Positions 41,205-50,475 of a stretch of DNA of 64,000 bases are shown here, in pieces. The stretch's first letter is position 1; each line of letters starts with the position of its first letter. The notes beneath the pieces are model-generated. The model had not been told where the DNA came from. It searched no databases and was given only the letters and a program-made list of their open reading frames with translations. The position numbers and the translations under genes are program-made. The stretch comes from JAWLHU01 sp049324875. GTDB lineage: Bacteria; Bacillota; Sulfobacillia; Symbiobacteriales; Symbiobacteriaceae. The stretch lies in contig JBMONC010000060.1 of assembly GCA_049324875.1 (NCBI GenBank), positions 1 through 64,000 of the forward strand, given 5' to 3'.

Positions 41205-41958
41205 GTTCGATCACCTCTCTCGCCAACTCCATATACGCCTCGGCGCCCTTCGACCGCGGATCATACATGGTGATCGGAACTCCGTGACTCGGGGCCTCGC
41301 TGAGGCGCACATTGCGGGTGATAATCGACCGATAAACCTTGCCCTTGAAGAACCGCTTGACATCCTCCACCACCTGAATGCTCAGGTTCGTCCGGCCGTC
41401 AAACATGGTGAGCAGGACTCCCTCGACCTCCAGAGCAGGGTTCAGGGCCTCTCGCACCAAGCGGAAGGTGTCCATTAGTTGAGTAAGCCCCTCCAGTGCG
41501 TAGTACTCGCACTGAATTGGAATCAGAATCGAATCAGCCGCCGTGAGAGCATTGATCGTAAGCAACCCCAGCGATGGCGGGCAGTCCATCAGAATGAAGT
41601 CAAATTGCTCCCGGACCGGATGAAGTGCCTTCTTTAGCCGATTCTCCCGCGAAATCCGTGGCACCAACTCAATCTCTGCACCAGCCAGGTCGATGGTGGC
41701 CGGCACAACCGCAAGCCCGGGGACCCGGGTCTCCACCATGGCCTCCGTGGGGGACATGTCGTCGAGCAGAACATCATAGATCGAGGCCTTCACAGCCTTG
41801 CGATCGATCCCCAATCCCGATGTTGCGTTCCCCTGTGGGTCAACGTCGACCAATAACACTCGCTTCCCCAGCTCAGCCAGGCAAGCGCTCAAGTTGACTG
41901 CGGTGGTTGTCTTGCCGACGCCACCCTTCTGGTTCGCTACTGCAATGATGCGACCCAC
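41182..41958 (-). CDS. parA: Chromosome-partitioning ATPase ParA (Soj)
   Basis: 258 residues. Deviant Walker A KGGVGKTT (about 11-18), Walker B DVDPQGNAT and ILMDCPPSLG. ParA binds DNA as an ATP dimer and regulates DnaA in Bacillus. GTG start with SD GGAGGG about 9 nt upstream. Overlaps parB by 23 nt, so they are translated together. noc, usually upstream near rsmG in Bacillus, is not present. Confidence 0.97.
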   Translation of the reverse strand: MGRIIAVANQKGGVGKTTTAVNLSACLAELGKRVLLVDVDPQGNATSGLGIDRKAVKASIYDVLLDDMSPTEAMVETRVPGLAVVPATIDLAGAEIELVPRISRENRLKKALHPVREQFDFILMDCPPSLGLLTINALTAADSILIPIQCEYYALEGLTQLMDTFRLVREALNPALEVEGVLLTMFDGRTNLSIQVVEDVKRFFKGKVYRSIITRNVRLSEAPSHGVPITMYDPRSKGAEAYMELAREVIEHVEERAG

Positions 41959-42292
41959 TCTTCGACACTCCCTCCGTACTCGCCACAGGTGCGATCCCGG
42001 ATAATCCGTTCAAGAAAGTCATAGTAACTCGTAACTGATTCGGCATCCCCATATGCGTTCCTGCACTCATTCACTGGCATTCTCCCTGGAGTTCGCGCCC
42101 CCACCCCTTCGGCAACCAAAAAGGACCACCCTACCCACCTACAGGCAGTATGGCCCTCTCTCGGTTATTTCTCAGAAAACTCTGTGCAACCAGAACGCCG
42201 CCAGAGCCGTTTTTCTGCGGGCACCGCTACCGACACATAGCCGAATCGGAATGGCCCCGAAAACGCAATGTAAGGCCGCTCCTGCCGCTTTT

Positions 42293-43036
42293 TTATAGCG
42301 GGCTCTTCGCGGGAGTTCCTGCTCTGCGGGGGTAGGACTTGGGCGTTGCCATTACCTTCCGAATGCGGATGAGCGAGCGAACCCCCGCACCCTCCGGCAG
42401 CTCCACTTCAACGGCTTCCTCCACCTCCCCCCCCAGCAGATTCAGCGCCCTCTTTGCATGGGCTATCTCCTCTCCCACCCCTGGTCCCTTCATGGCCAGG
42501 AACTCCCCTCCTACCTTGACGAACGGCAGGCAGTACTCCGCAAGGATCCGCAGCTCCGCAACGGCGCGAGCTGTCACCACGTCATACCGCTCCCGATGCA
42601 GGGGGGACTGACCCGCATCTTCAGCGCGGCTCCATATGATCTGGTACCCACCAGCACCCCCGGTGAGTGGTTCAATCACCTCTTGTCCAACCACCTCCAG
42701 GAATCTGCACCGCTTCTGGAGGCTCTCGAGCAGGACCAGGTCAATCTCGGGCATAAGGCACTTCCAGGTCACCCCGGGAAAGCCCGCCCCTGTGCCCACG
42801 TCGAGCATCTTCAGGCCGGACTGCTTTTGAATGACCTGCAGGCCCGCCGCCGAATCCAGGGCATGCTTGATCACCATCTCCCTCTCTGCCGTGATGGCGG
42901 TCAAGTTTATCCGCTCATTCCACTCTGCCACCAGCGAGAGGTGTTTGATCACCGCTTCCACCGACGCCTCCGTAGGCGCCAGACCAAAGGCGCGCAGACC
43001 TTCCTCCAGGAGTTTCCGATTCGCTGGCTCCATCAT
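42293..43036 (-). CDS. rsmG: 16S rRNA (guanine527-N7)-methyltransferase RsmG
   Basis: The ATG at 43036, with GGAGG 6 nt upstream, gives 247 residues. An ATG at 43048 overlapping the mnmG stop (TAATG) is an alternative. A Rossmann methyltransferase with LDVGTGAGFPGV as the SAM motif, ERINLTAI near the N-terminus, and VTARAVAELRILAEY. It methylates G527 in the 530 loop; loss gives low-level streptomycin resistance. The gap 41959-42292 holds no convincing gene. Confidence 0.95.
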   Translation of the reverse strand: MMEPANRKLLEEGLRAFGLAPTEASVEAVIKHLSLVAEWNERINLTAITAEREMVIKHALDSAAGLQVIQKQSGLKMLDVGTGAGFPGVTWKCLMPEIDLVLLESLQKRCRFLEVVGQEVIEPLTGGAGGYQIIWSRAEDAGQSPLHRERYDVVTARAVAELRILAEYCLPFVKVGGEFLAMKGPGVGEEIAHAKRALNLLGGEVEEAVEVELPEGAGVRSLIRIRKVMATPKSYPRRAGTPAKSPL

Positions 43037-43047
43037 CTTCGCCTCCA

Positions 43048-44949
43048 TTAGCTCCGGTCGCTGTCTGCGGTCGGATTGGCTGTACGGATCCGCTTCTCCA
43101 GGTAGACCAGAAGCATGGCAATGTCCGCCGGGGAGACGCCGGCGATCCTGCTCGCCTGCCCTACCGTTTCCGGCCGGATGCTGCTGAGCTTCTCGCGCGC
43201 CTCCATGGAGAGCCCCCTGAGTTCACGGTAATCCAAATCCTCGGGGAGCCGCTTACCCTCCAAACGGCGCATCCGCTCGACCTGTTCGATCTCCTTCCGG
43301 ATGTATCCCTCGTACTTCACCAGGGTTTGCACTTCCTGAATCACACTGCGATCAAGGTCGCTCCGTCCCAAACCCATCACGATCAAGTGATCGTACTCGA
43401 CCTCCGGCCGGCGGAGAAGTTGGGCCAGGGACGCCCCCGTCTTCAGCTCTGCCGAGCCAACAGATCGCAGAACCGTCTGAACCTCCTCGCTGGGCGGGGC
43501 GATGGTCGTCTCCAGCCTCTCACGTTCCGCACCAATGGCATCCCGCAGCGCCACAAAGGCAGACCAGCGCCGGTCATCCACCAGCCCCACCTCCCGGCCC
43601 TTCCCTGTCAGCCGCAGGTGGGCATTATCCTGGCGAAGCATCAGTCGATACTCTGCCCGGGAGGTCATCATGCGGTACGGTTCCGGGGAACCCTTTGTCA
43701 CCAGGTCATCGATCAGAACACCGATATACCCCTCGGACCGATCGATCACCAGCGGCGGGCGCTCCTGCACAAAGAGGGCGGCATTCACACCGGCAATCAG
43801 CCCCTGGGCTGCCGCCTCCTCATAGCCCGAAGTTCCGTTGATTTGCCCTCCACAGAAGAGTCCCCTCACCAACTTGGTCTCCAGTGATGGTTTCAGCTGC
43901 GTGCTGATGATGTAATCATACTCGATGGCATACCCGGCCCGCAGGAGTTCCGCCTCCTCCATCCCCCTGATGGAGCGGACAACCTCGATCTGAACCTCCT
44001 CGGGCAGGCTGGTGGAGAGACCAAGAACGTAGAGCTCCGTTGACTCCCGTGACTCGGGCTCAAGAAAGACCTGATGACTCTCCTTGTCGGCAAACCGTAC
44101 CACCTTATCCTCGACGGACGGGCAGTAACGGGGCCCCCGCCCCTCAATGACCCCCGTGAACATCGGGGCGCGATGAAGATTCTCCCGGATGATCGCGTGC
44201 GATCGCTCGTTGGTGAAGGTAAGCCAGCAAGGCAACTGCTCCCGAGGTACCCGCTCTGAGAGGAAGCTGAACCGCCAGGGCTCCTCATCCCCCTCCTGCC
44301 TGGTCATGACCGAGTAGTCGACGGTCCTCCCATCCACGCGCGGCGGAGTTCCCGTTTTGAAGCGCCCGACCTGGAACCCCAGCCTTATCAGATTCGCGGT
44401 CAGACCAACTGCCGGGGCCATCCCACTGGGGCCCGACTGCCGCTGTACCTCGCCAACAATGATCTTGCCATGCAGGTACGTGCCGGTGCTTAGTACAACC
44501 GCTCTGGCCGGGAAGAAGAGCCCTGTGGCCGTGACGACTCCCCTGACCCGACCCTCCTCCACTACGATGTCCTGAATCATCCCCTGCTTCAGGTCCAGAT
44601 TCGGGGTGCGCTCCATCACCAGCCGCATCGCCCACGAATACTCCCGCTTGTCGATTTGCGCGCGCAGCGCCTGCACCGCGGGCCCCTTACCGCTGTTGAG
44701 CATGCGCATCTGCAGGAAGGTGGCATCGGCGGTCAATCCCATCTGGCCCCCCAGGGCGTCTATCTCACGCACAAGATGGCCCTTCGCTGGACCGCCAATG
44801 GAGGGATTGCAGTTCATCATGCCGATATTATCCAAGTTTGTAGTGAAGCACGCGGTCCGCATACCCATGCGGGCCGCTGCCAGAGCAGCCTCAATGCCAG
44901 CATGCCCAGCCCCCACCACGATCACGTCATACTCCCTGGTCAACGCCAT
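43048..44949 (-). CDS. mnmG: tRNA uridine-34 5-carboxymethylaminomethyl modification enzyme MnmG
   Basis: 633 residues. FAD-binding VVGAGHAGIEAALAAARMG (about 11-29), the GidA motif CNPSIGGPAKGHL (about 48-60), and GLFCGGQINGTSGYEEAAAQG. The C-terminal helical domain ends in EKRIRTANPTADS. With MnmE it makes cmnm5U34 in several tRNAs. 7 nt after the mnmE stop. Confidence 0.97.
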   Translation of the reverse strand: MALTREYDVIVVGAGHAGIEAALAAARMGMRTACFTTNLDNIGMMNCNPSIGGPAKGHLVREIDALGGQMGLTADATFLQMRMLNSGKGPAVQALRAQIDKREYSWAMRLVMERTPNLDLKQGMIQDIVVEEGRVRGVVTATGLFFPARAVVLSTGTYLHGKIIVGEVQRQSGPSGMAPAVGLTANLIRLGFQVGRFKTGTPPRVDGRTVDYSVMTRQEGDEEPWRFSFLSERVPREQLPCWLTFTNERSHAIIRENLHRAPMFTGVIEGRGPRYCPSVEDKVVRFADKESHQVFLEPESRESTELYVLGLSTSLPEEVQIEVVRSIRGMEEAELLRAGYAIEYDYIISTQLKPSLETKLVRGLFCGGQINGTSGYEEAAAQGLIAGVNAALFVQERPPLVIDRSEGYIGVLIDDLVTKGSPEPYRMMTSRAEYRLMLRQDNAHLRLTGKGREVGLVDDRRWSAFVALRDAIGAERERLETTIAPPSEEVQTVLRSVGSAELKTGASLAQLLRRPEVEYDHLIVMGLGRSDLDRSVIQEVQTLVKYEGYIRKEIEQVERMRRLEGKRLPEDLDYRELRGLSMEAREKLSSIRPETVGQASRIAGVSPADIAMLLVYLEKRIRTANPTADSDRS

Positions 44950-44956
44950 ACAGCCT

Positions 44957-46330
44957 TCACTTCCCTATGCAAAAGCGGCTGAAGATCTGATCCAGCAGAT
45001 CTTCCCCCACCGTTTGCCCGATGATTTCGCCCAAAATCACCCAGGCCGCCCGAACGTCAATGGAGACCATATCGGATCCCATGCCCAAGGTCAACGACTC
45101 CATCGCCCCCGTAAGATGAGCACGGGCCCGGCGCAGGCACTCCTCCTGGCGGGCATTCACAGTCAGATCCTCCGATGCGTCATGCACACCCGCGACCGCG
45201 GCAATGGCTGACTCCAGTTGATCCAACCCGGCCCCGCTTGCCGCCGAGACCTTGACCACCCGGCTGTCCCCCAGCACCTGATGCACCGCAGCGGCGTCGA
45301 AATCCGGTGCAACATCCACCTTGTTCACCACACCCACGGTGGCGGCGCCGGCGGGAAGGTAGCGAATCCACTCCAGATCTTCTGCAACCACCCCGGCTGT
45401 CGCGTCAAATACCACCAGAACCAGGTCCGCCCGGGAGAGTGCCGCCATCGTCCGCTCGACACCCAGTTGCTCAACGGGGTCATCGGTCCGTCGGATTCCT
45501 GCCGTGTCGGCCAGTTGTACAGGCAGACCCGCGATGCTTACCCACTCTTCGATCACATCCCGGGTGGTGCCTGGAACCTCGGTCACAATCGCCCGGTTCT
45601 CACGCACCAGGCGATTGAGCAGGCTCGACTTGCCTACGTTGGGCCGCCCGGCGATCACCACGCGCAGCCCTTCCCGCAACAGTCTGCCCTGACGGGCCCC
45701 TCCCAGCAGCCGGTCGATCTCGGCGAGCGTCCAGCGGCATCCTGCAGCCACCTGCTCCTGGGTCTGCACCTCCAACTCCAGCTCAGGAAAATCGATGTCT
45801 GCCTCCAGGTGGGCGGTCATCTCCAGCAGCCGGTCCCGAATCGCCGCCACTGCCTCCCCCAACTCGCCGCGCAGGTGCGAGACTGCCGCGGCCATGGCCC
45901 GGTCGGTCTTGGCCCGAATCAGATCAATGACCGCCTCGGCCTGGGCCAGGTCCATACGCCCGTTCAGGAAGGCCCGCCGGGAAAACTCGCCGGGTTCTGC
46001 CAGCCGTGCACCCGCTAGCAACACGACCTCCAGAACCCTCCGGACGGCCACCTGCCCCCCATGGCAGTGCAACTCCACCACATCCTCACCCGTGAAGGAT
46101 CTCGGGCCCTTCATGAGCACGGCGAGGGCCTCATCGACATACTGGCCAGAGGGGTCGACCACCCAGCCATACACCACGGTGTGAGAGCGGCGCCGGCCGA
46201 GGGAGGCACCCCTCTTCGGCTGGAAGACCTGCTCCCCCACTGTCAGCGCCGACGGCCCGCTGATCCGGACAATGCCGATCCCACCCTCACCTGGACCGGT
46301 GGCAATCGCCGCAATCGTATCTCCTCGCAT
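44957..46330 (-). CDS. mnmE: tRNA modification GTPase MnmE
   Basis: 457 residues: N-terminal folate-binding domain (RGDTIAAIATGPGEGGIGIVRISG), a helical part, and a G domain with GRPNVGKSSLLN, DTAGIR and NKVD. The C-terminal CIGK (FSRFCIGK) is the conserved Cys motif for modification. Works with MnmG. ATG with GGGGGGTG upstream. Confidence 0.97.
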   Translation of the reverse strand: MRGDTIAAIATGPGEGGIGIVRISGPSALTVGEQVFQPKRGASLGRRRSHTVVYGWVVDPSGQYVDEALAVLMKGPRSFTGEDVVELHCHGGQVAVRRVLEVVLLAGARLAEPGEFSRRAFLNGRMDLAQAEAVIDLIRAKTDRAMAAAVSHLRGELGEAVAAIRDRLLEMTAHLEADIDFPELELEVQTQEQVAAGCRWTLAEIDRLLGGARQGRLLREGLRVVIAGRPNVGKSSLLNRLVRENRAIVTEVPGTTRDVIEEWVSIAGLPVQLADTAGIRRTDDPVEQLGVERTMAALSRADLVLVVFDATAGVVAEDLEWIRYLPAGAATVGVVNKVDVAPDFDAAAVHQVLGDSRVVKVSAASGAGLDQLESAIAAVAGVHDASEDLTVNARQEECLRRARAHLTGAMESLTLGMGSDMVSIDVRAAWVILGEIIGQTVGEDLLDQIFSRFCIGK

Positions 46331-46366
46331 ACCGCACCCCCCGTCCGCTCACCTGTTGGATGAAAA

Positions 46367-46394
46367 ACGGCCCAGTAGCTTTGCTACCAGGCCG
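46367..46394 (-). terminator. Terminator between jag and mnmE
   Basis: CGGCC and GTAGC arms (46367-46379) pair with GCTAC and GGCCG (46383-46394), followed on the minus strand by GTTTTTC. It ends the rpmH-rnpA-yidD-yidC-jag unit before mnmE. Confidence 0.8.
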
Positions 46395-46406
46395 CTTGTC
46401 CCAAAC

Positions 46407-47033
46407 TTAGCGCTTTGCGTGAATGACCACCCGTCGGAAGGGCTCTTCCCCCTCGCTCGTCGTGTAGACGTCAGCGTGGTCTTGCAGAGCCAGGTGGATC
46501 ACCCGCCGCTCCTGCGCGCTCATGGGTTCCAGGGCTGCCGATTCCCCTGTGCGCGCCACCCGCTCGGCCAGTCGTGCGGCCAGGTTGGTCAGCGTCTCCG
46601 ACCGGCGTCTGCGATACCCCTCGACATCGAGCAGGATGCGAGGACCGTCATCTCCCGCCCGCGCGGCCGCCAGGTTGCAGAGGTATTGCAGTGCATCAAG
46701 AGTCTGCCCATGATGCCCGATGAGAATTCCCGCTTCCTGGCCGGTCACATCGACGTGCACGTATTCGTCGTCCTCTCGGACCTCAATGTGCACCCCAATC
46801 TCCATGGCCTCGCAGATGTCGCCCAGGAAATTCTCGACCCGCTCGGCCCGGTTCTCCTTCAAGGAGACCCGCACCGATGCCGGACGGGCACCGATACCCA
46901 GGAAGCCGCTCTTGCCCTCGTCGAGAACCTCGATTTTCACTCGATTCGACGGAACACCGAGTTGTTCCAGAGCCGCGGCAATGGCCTCGTCCACGGTACG
47001 GCCGGTCATCTCAATCGTCTTCATGGGAATCAT
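46407..47033 (-). CDS. jag: RNA-binding protein KhpB/Jag (Jag_N-KH-R3H)
   Basis: 208 residues. Jag_N domain (KTIEMTGRTVDEAIAAALEQLG, about 4-55), a KH domain with ILIGHHGQTLDALQYLCNL (about 110-130), and R3H with LEPMSAQERRVIHLALQDH near the C-terminus. The start ATG overlaps the yidC stop (ATGA), so it is translationally coupled. KhpB binds RNA with KhpA and affects cell division in other Firmicutes. Confidence 0.93.
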   Translation of the reverse strand: MIPMKTIEMTGRTVDEAIAAALEQLGVPSNRVKIEVLDEGKSGFLGIGARPASVRVSLKENRAERVENFLGDICEAMEIGVHIEVREDDEYVHVDVTGQEAGILIGHHGQTLDALQYLCNLAAARAGDDGPRILLDVEGYRRRRSETLTNLAARLAERVARTGESAALEPMSAQERRVIHLALQDHADVYTTSEGEEPFRRVVIHAKR

Positions 47034-47695
47034 GCTTCCCCTTTCGCTCCGGAGACACCCTTAAGCCGGGGGAACCCCGGGTAGATCGCTTGCTGGATGA
47101 GCCCGAACACCGTACTGACCACCCAGTACAGAATGATGCCGGACTGCGGCATGGTAAAGGCGATCCAGCCGAACATGATGGGCAGCAGCCAGGTCATCAT
47201 CTTCTGGTTGGGGTCATTGGTCATGCCCGACAGGTAGCTCTGAGCGAACATGCTGACCACGGTCATAATGGCGAGGGGGATGTCCTTCTGGCTCAGATCG
47301 GCCCAGAGGAACTGATAGGTGTAGCCCAGCGCAACTGGATCGAAGAGCCGGAAGACCTCAAAGAGCCCCCAGAGAATCGGCAGCTGCACCAACATGGGCA
47401 GGCAGCCGGCGAACGGATTGACTCCCTCGGTCTTATAGAGGGTCATCATCTCCTGATTCAGCTTCTCGGGGTTATCCTTGTACTTTGTCTGGAGTTCCTT
47501 CATGCGCGGCTGCACTTCCTGCATCCGCTTCATCGACTTGGTCTGGTAAATGGTCAGCGGCAAGATCAGAATGCGCACCACGATGGTGAGCAAAATGATC
47601 GCAATCCCGTAGTTACCGGAGACCTGCAGAAACCAGGTCAACAGGGCTGTCATCGGATCAACCAGCCAACTTGGAATCCATGAAGCGGCTAACAA
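47030..47695 (-). CDS. yidC: Membrane protein insertase YidC/Oxa1 (SpoIIIJ type)
   Basis: 221 residues without a large periplasmic domain, as in Gram-positive SpoIIIJ. The conserved core is GIAIILLTIVVRILILPLTIYQTKSMKRMQEVQP, with the hydrophilic-groove Arg in VVRILI, and NPFAGCLPMLVQLPILWGLFEVF. Five membrane segments. TTG start with a GAGGGGG SD. It lacks an obvious lipobox. Inserts membrane proteins. Confidence 0.95.
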   Translation of the reverse strand: MLAASWIPSWLVDPMTALLTWFLQVSGNYGIAIILLTIVVRILILPLTIYQTKSMKRMQEVQPRMKELQTKYKDNPEKLNQEMMTLYKTEGVNPFAGCLPMLVQLPILWGLFEVFRLFDPVALGYTYQFLWADLSQKDIPLAIMTVVSMFAQSYLSGMTNDPNQKMMTWLLPIMFGWIAFTMPQSGIILYWVVSTVFGLIQQAIYPGFPRLKGVSGAKGEA

Positions 47696-47743
47696 CGTGT
47701 TGAAACCCCCTCGAATAGAAGAACATCCCTGCGACCAGGTCGG

Positions 47744-47956
47744 TTACGGAACGGGGTCATAGCCCCCTGGGTGAAACGGGTGGCACCGAAGTACCCGCCG
47801 AACCGCCAGGTATGTGCCCTTTATCGCCCCGTGCTTGGCCAACGCCTCGTAAGCATAGTGTGAGCAGGTTGGGTAGAAACGACAGGTCGGACCGCCCTTG
47901 AGCGGTGACAAGAACCGCTGGTAGAACCGGATCAGGCCCATCAGAACAATTTTCAC
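47744..47956 (-). CDS. yidD: Membrane protein insertion efficiency factor YidD
   Basis: The GTG at 47956 overlaps the rnpA stop (GTGA) and gives 70 residues, the usual length. The signature CRFYPTCSHYAYEAL with three Cys nearby, LIRFYQRFLSP and HPFHPGGYDPV are all present. It aids YidC in inserting membrane proteins. Order rnpA-yidD-yidC-jag is conserved across bacteria. Confidence 0.95.
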   Translation of the reverse strand: MKIVLMGLIRFYQRFLSPLKGGPTCRFYPTCSHYAYEALAKHGAIKGTYLAVRRVLRCHPFHPGGYDPVP

Positions 47957-48309
47957 TGCTTCTTCCCTTCCCGCGAGAGCACCCCAGCGCGCTCGAAGAG
48001 CTCCTCGACCCTGGTCTGCAGTTCGAGGAACGGCATATCCAGTGCAGCCTGCCGGGCGATGATGACCACAGCAACCCCCGGTCGCACACGGTTCCAAAGC
48101 AGGCGAACCACCTCTTTGATTCGCCGTTTTACCCGGTTGCGGACCACGGCCTTGCCTAACTTGCGCCCGGCTGCGAAACCAACGCGACTAGCGGCCCCCG
48201 CCTTCTCAGGTAAGACGTGGACCACCGCTGCCCGATTTGCCACAGAACGTCCCTTTGTATAGACCGCCTGGAAGTCCAGACGTGATTTCAACCGGAATGC
48301 TTTTCTCAC
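47953..48309 (-). CDS. rnpA: Ribonuclease P protein component RnpA
   Basis: Basic protein subunit of RNase P, which matures tRNA 5' ends. Shown from the GTG at 48309: 118 residues, starting VRKAFRLKSRLDFQAVYTKGRSV, with the RNR signature RKLGKAVVRNRVKRRIKEVVR. The ATG at 48366 would add 19 residues not typical of the family. Neither start has a good SD. The ATG lies in the 3' arm of the intercistronic hairpin (48362-48400), so GTG is preferred. Stop overlaps yidD. Confidence 0.9.
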   Translation of the reverse strand: MRKAFRLKSRLDFQAVYTKGRSVANRAAVVHVLPEKAGAASRVGFAAGRKLGKAVVRNRVKRRIKEVVRLLWNRVRPGVAVVIIARQAALDMPFLELQTRVEELFERAGVLSREGKKQ

Positions 48310-48361
48310 GATATCGGGAGAGGGATTCGACTGCGACCAGGCGTCTCCCTCCCCTAAACCC

Positions 48362-48400
48362 CCCATCTAAGCACAGGGGGCACAAAAAGTGCCCTGGATG
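48362..48400 (-). other. Strong intercistronic hairpin between rpmH and rnpA
   Basis: CCATC pairs with GATGG and CAGGGGGCAC with GTGCCCTG (one bulge) around an AAAAA loop. On the minus strand it has no trailing T-run, so it is a processing or translation-control structure, not a clear terminator. It covers the possible upstream rnpA ATG. Confidence 0.55.
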
Positions 48401-48430
48401 GAAAAAGAGCCACGACGATGCCGCCGCGGC

Positions 48431-48565
48431 TTAGACAGCGAGACGCTTCCTGCCCTTGAGACGCCGAGCCTTGAGTACCTTCCGCCCACCGCGGGTGCTC
48501 ATACGGCTCAGGAAGCCGTGAACCTTCTTATACTGACGGTTATGCGGCTGGAACGTGCGCTTCAA
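48431..48565 (-). CDS. rpmH: 50S ribosomal protein L34
   Basis: 44 residues from a TTG start (48565) with SD AGGGGGTG at ideal spacing. The sequence KRTFQPHNRQYKKVHGFLSR, then MSTRGGRKVLKARRLKGRK, is L34 in full. It is the first gene of rpmH-rnpA-yidD-yidC-jag and, as usual, next to dnaA with oriC between. Confidence 0.96.
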   Translation of the reverse strand: MKRTFQPHNRQYKKVHGFLSRMSTRGGRKVLKARRLKGRKRLAV

Positions 48566-48713
48566 CCGGTACACCCCCTAACTGCCGAACAAAGACACAC
48601 GCGGATTATACCGGACGCGCCACCTGAAGTCAAGCAAGCCAAGATGTCACATAGACCACGATTTGCCCGGGGGGAACCCCCTGGATATCTCCCGCTCTGC
48701 CCGACGCCCTTCC

Positions 48714-49029
48714 TGTGGACAAGCCCTCCGGGGAGAGCCCGGCGGCCCCCTTCTGTCCACACCATCCACACACAGTTTATGCCCAGGCTGCCATGTGTGT
48801 GGACAGCCATCAACAGATTGTCCACGCGCGAGAAGGAGCTTATCCCACGCGCGCCGTACCTTTTCCCCAGATGAAACAGGGGTTGGGGAGAGCCGTCCCC
48901 AATGCTTGTTGATAACTTCCTCAGGCTCTGTTATCATGAAGCGTGCAGCCCGTCCACTTCCACACAGCGTGGAGGTTGGCACAGGCTCACATCTTTTTAT
49001 GCACAAGTTGTGGATAATAATGTGCATAA
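48714..49029. other. oriC part 1: DnaA-box cluster upstream of dnaA
   Basis: Three perfect boxes: TTATGCACA at 48997-49005 (plus), TTATCCACA at 49017-49009 (minus) and TTATGCACA at 49029-49021 (minus). One- or two-mismatch boxes: TTGTCCACA at 48722-48714 (minus), CTGTCCACA at 48753-48761 (plus) and 48806-48798 (minus), TTGTCCACG at 48818-48826 (plus), and TTATCAACA at 48915-48907 (minus). This is the usual rpmH-dnaA half of a Firmicute bipartite origin. It doubles as the dnaA promoter region, so DnaA may control its own synthesis. No gene lies between 48566 and 49086. Confidence 0.85.
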
Positions 49030-49086
49030 CGTGTTGATACTCCGCTGCTACCCTGGCGATTTCACCCGCTCCGAGGAGGCTCACTT

Positions 49087-50466
49087 ATGAAGACCGAGTT
49101 GTCTCAGGTATGGCAGCAGTGCCTCGAGGTACTGGAGCGCCAACTGCCCAAGTCGTCGATGGAGAACTGGGTGCGAACCACACGTCCCGTGGCGGTGGTC
49201 GAGGACACGATCATCGTCGGCGTACAGGGTGAGTTTGCGAAGGACCGCCTCGAGTCCCGCTACGGCCCCCTCCTCCGCCAGGCCCTTCGCGACCTGACCA
49301 AGCGGAACATGCAACTCAAGTTCGTAGCGAATCCCAACATTATAGAGGATGCTACGCCGACCAATGGTGGTGTAGAACCATCCCCCTCCTCGCCGGCGTC
49401 ACAGGGTGTTGAGAGCGCGCCCGATGTGATCGCGAAACCGCTGGGTCAAATCAACCCGAAGTATACCTTTGAGACCTTTGTCGTAGGCAATTCCAATCGC
49501 TTTGCTCACGCCGCAGCCTTAGCCGTAGCCGAAACGCCGGCCAAGGCGTACAACCCCCTCTTCATCTATGGTGGTGTTGGTCTGGGGAAGACCCACCTGA
49601 TGCACGCCATCGGTCACTTCGTCATGGGGCAAAACCCCCGCGCCCGGGTGGCCTATATCTCGACCGAGACCTTTACCAATGAGTTCATCATGGCAATTCA
49701 GAAGGGTTCCACGCTCGATTTTCAAAACCGATACCGCCATGTGGATGTGCTCTTGATTGACGACATCCAGTTCCTCGCGGGGAAGGAGCGAACCCAGGAG
49801 GAGTTTTACCATACTTTCAACGCCATTCACGAGGCCAACAAGCAGATTGTGATCTCCTCTGACCGGCCGCCCAAGGAGATCCCCACGCTGGAAGATCGCT
49901 TGCGGTCCCGCTTTGAATGGGGGCTCATCTGTGACATCCAGGCGCCAGACCTGGAGACCCGTATCGCCATCCTCCGCAAGAAAGCCATCATGGAGCATCT
50001 CGATGTGCCTGATGATGTCACCAGCTATATCGCTACAAATATTGAGACGAACATTCGTGAACTGGAGGGCGCCCTGACTCGGGTGGTCGCCTATGCCAAT
50101 ATGATGCGCAGTCCGCTCACCTACGAGTTGGCGATGCATGCCTTGAAGGACATCCTGCCGCCCAATCGGCCCAAGCAGGTGACCATTCCGACCATCAAAC
50201 AGGTAGTGGCTGAGCACTATAACATCAAGCTCCAGGACTTCGAAGTCCGAAATCGCTCCCGTAGCGTGGCCTACCCGCGGCAGATTGCGATGTACCTCTC
50301 CCGAGAGCTGACAGATGCCTCGCTGCCGAAGATCGGCGAGGAGTTCGGCGGCCGTGACCACACCACCGTCATCCACGCCTGCGAGAAGATCGCGGACGAT
50401 ATCAAACACGACCCGACCTTCGCTCACACCATAGAGGTCCTGATTGGCAAGATCCGTTCCGAGTAA
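49087..50466 (+). CDS. dnaA: Chromosomal replication initiator DnaA
   Basis: 459 residues. Domain I (QVWQQCLEVLERQLPKSS, with WVRTTRP), a short linker, and the AAA+ domain with Walker A GGVGLGKTHLMHA (about 158-170), Walker B VLLIDDIQFLAGKERTQEEF and sensor SSDRPPKEIPTLEDRLRSRFEWGL. Domain IV has the DnaA signature RQIAMYLSRELTDASLPKIGEEFGGRDHTTVIHA. SD GGAGGCT before the ATG. Located between two oriC DnaA-box clusters. Confidence 0.98.
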   Translation: MKTELSQVWQQCLEVLERQLPKSSMENWVRTTRPVAVVEDTIIVGVQGEFAKDRLESRYGPLLRQALRDLTKRNMQLKFVANPNIIEDATPTNGGVEPSPSSPASQGVESAPDVIAKPLGQINPKYTFETFVVGNSNRFAHAAALAVAETPAKAYNPLFIYGGVGLGKTHLMHAIGHFVMGQNPRARVAYISTETFTNEFIMAIQKGSTLDFQNRYRHVDVLLIDDIQFLAGKERTQEEFYHTFNAIHEANKQIVISSDRPPKEIPTLEDRLRSRFEWGLICDIQAPDLETRIAILRKKAIMEHLDVPDDVTSYIATNIETNIRELEGALTRVVAYANMMRSPLTYELAMHALKDILPPNRPKQVTIPTIKQVVAEHYNIKLQDFEVRNRSRSVAYPRQIAMYLSRELTDASLPKIGEEFGGRDHTTVIHACEKIADDIKHDPTFAHTIEVLIGKIRSE

Positions 50467-50475
50467 GGCTGTTTT

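Noticed and set aside
41937..42080. 47-codon minus-strand frame overlapping the parA start
   Set aside because: Weak SD and no family resemblance; it overlaps parA by 22 nt. Possible leader peptide, but not supported.
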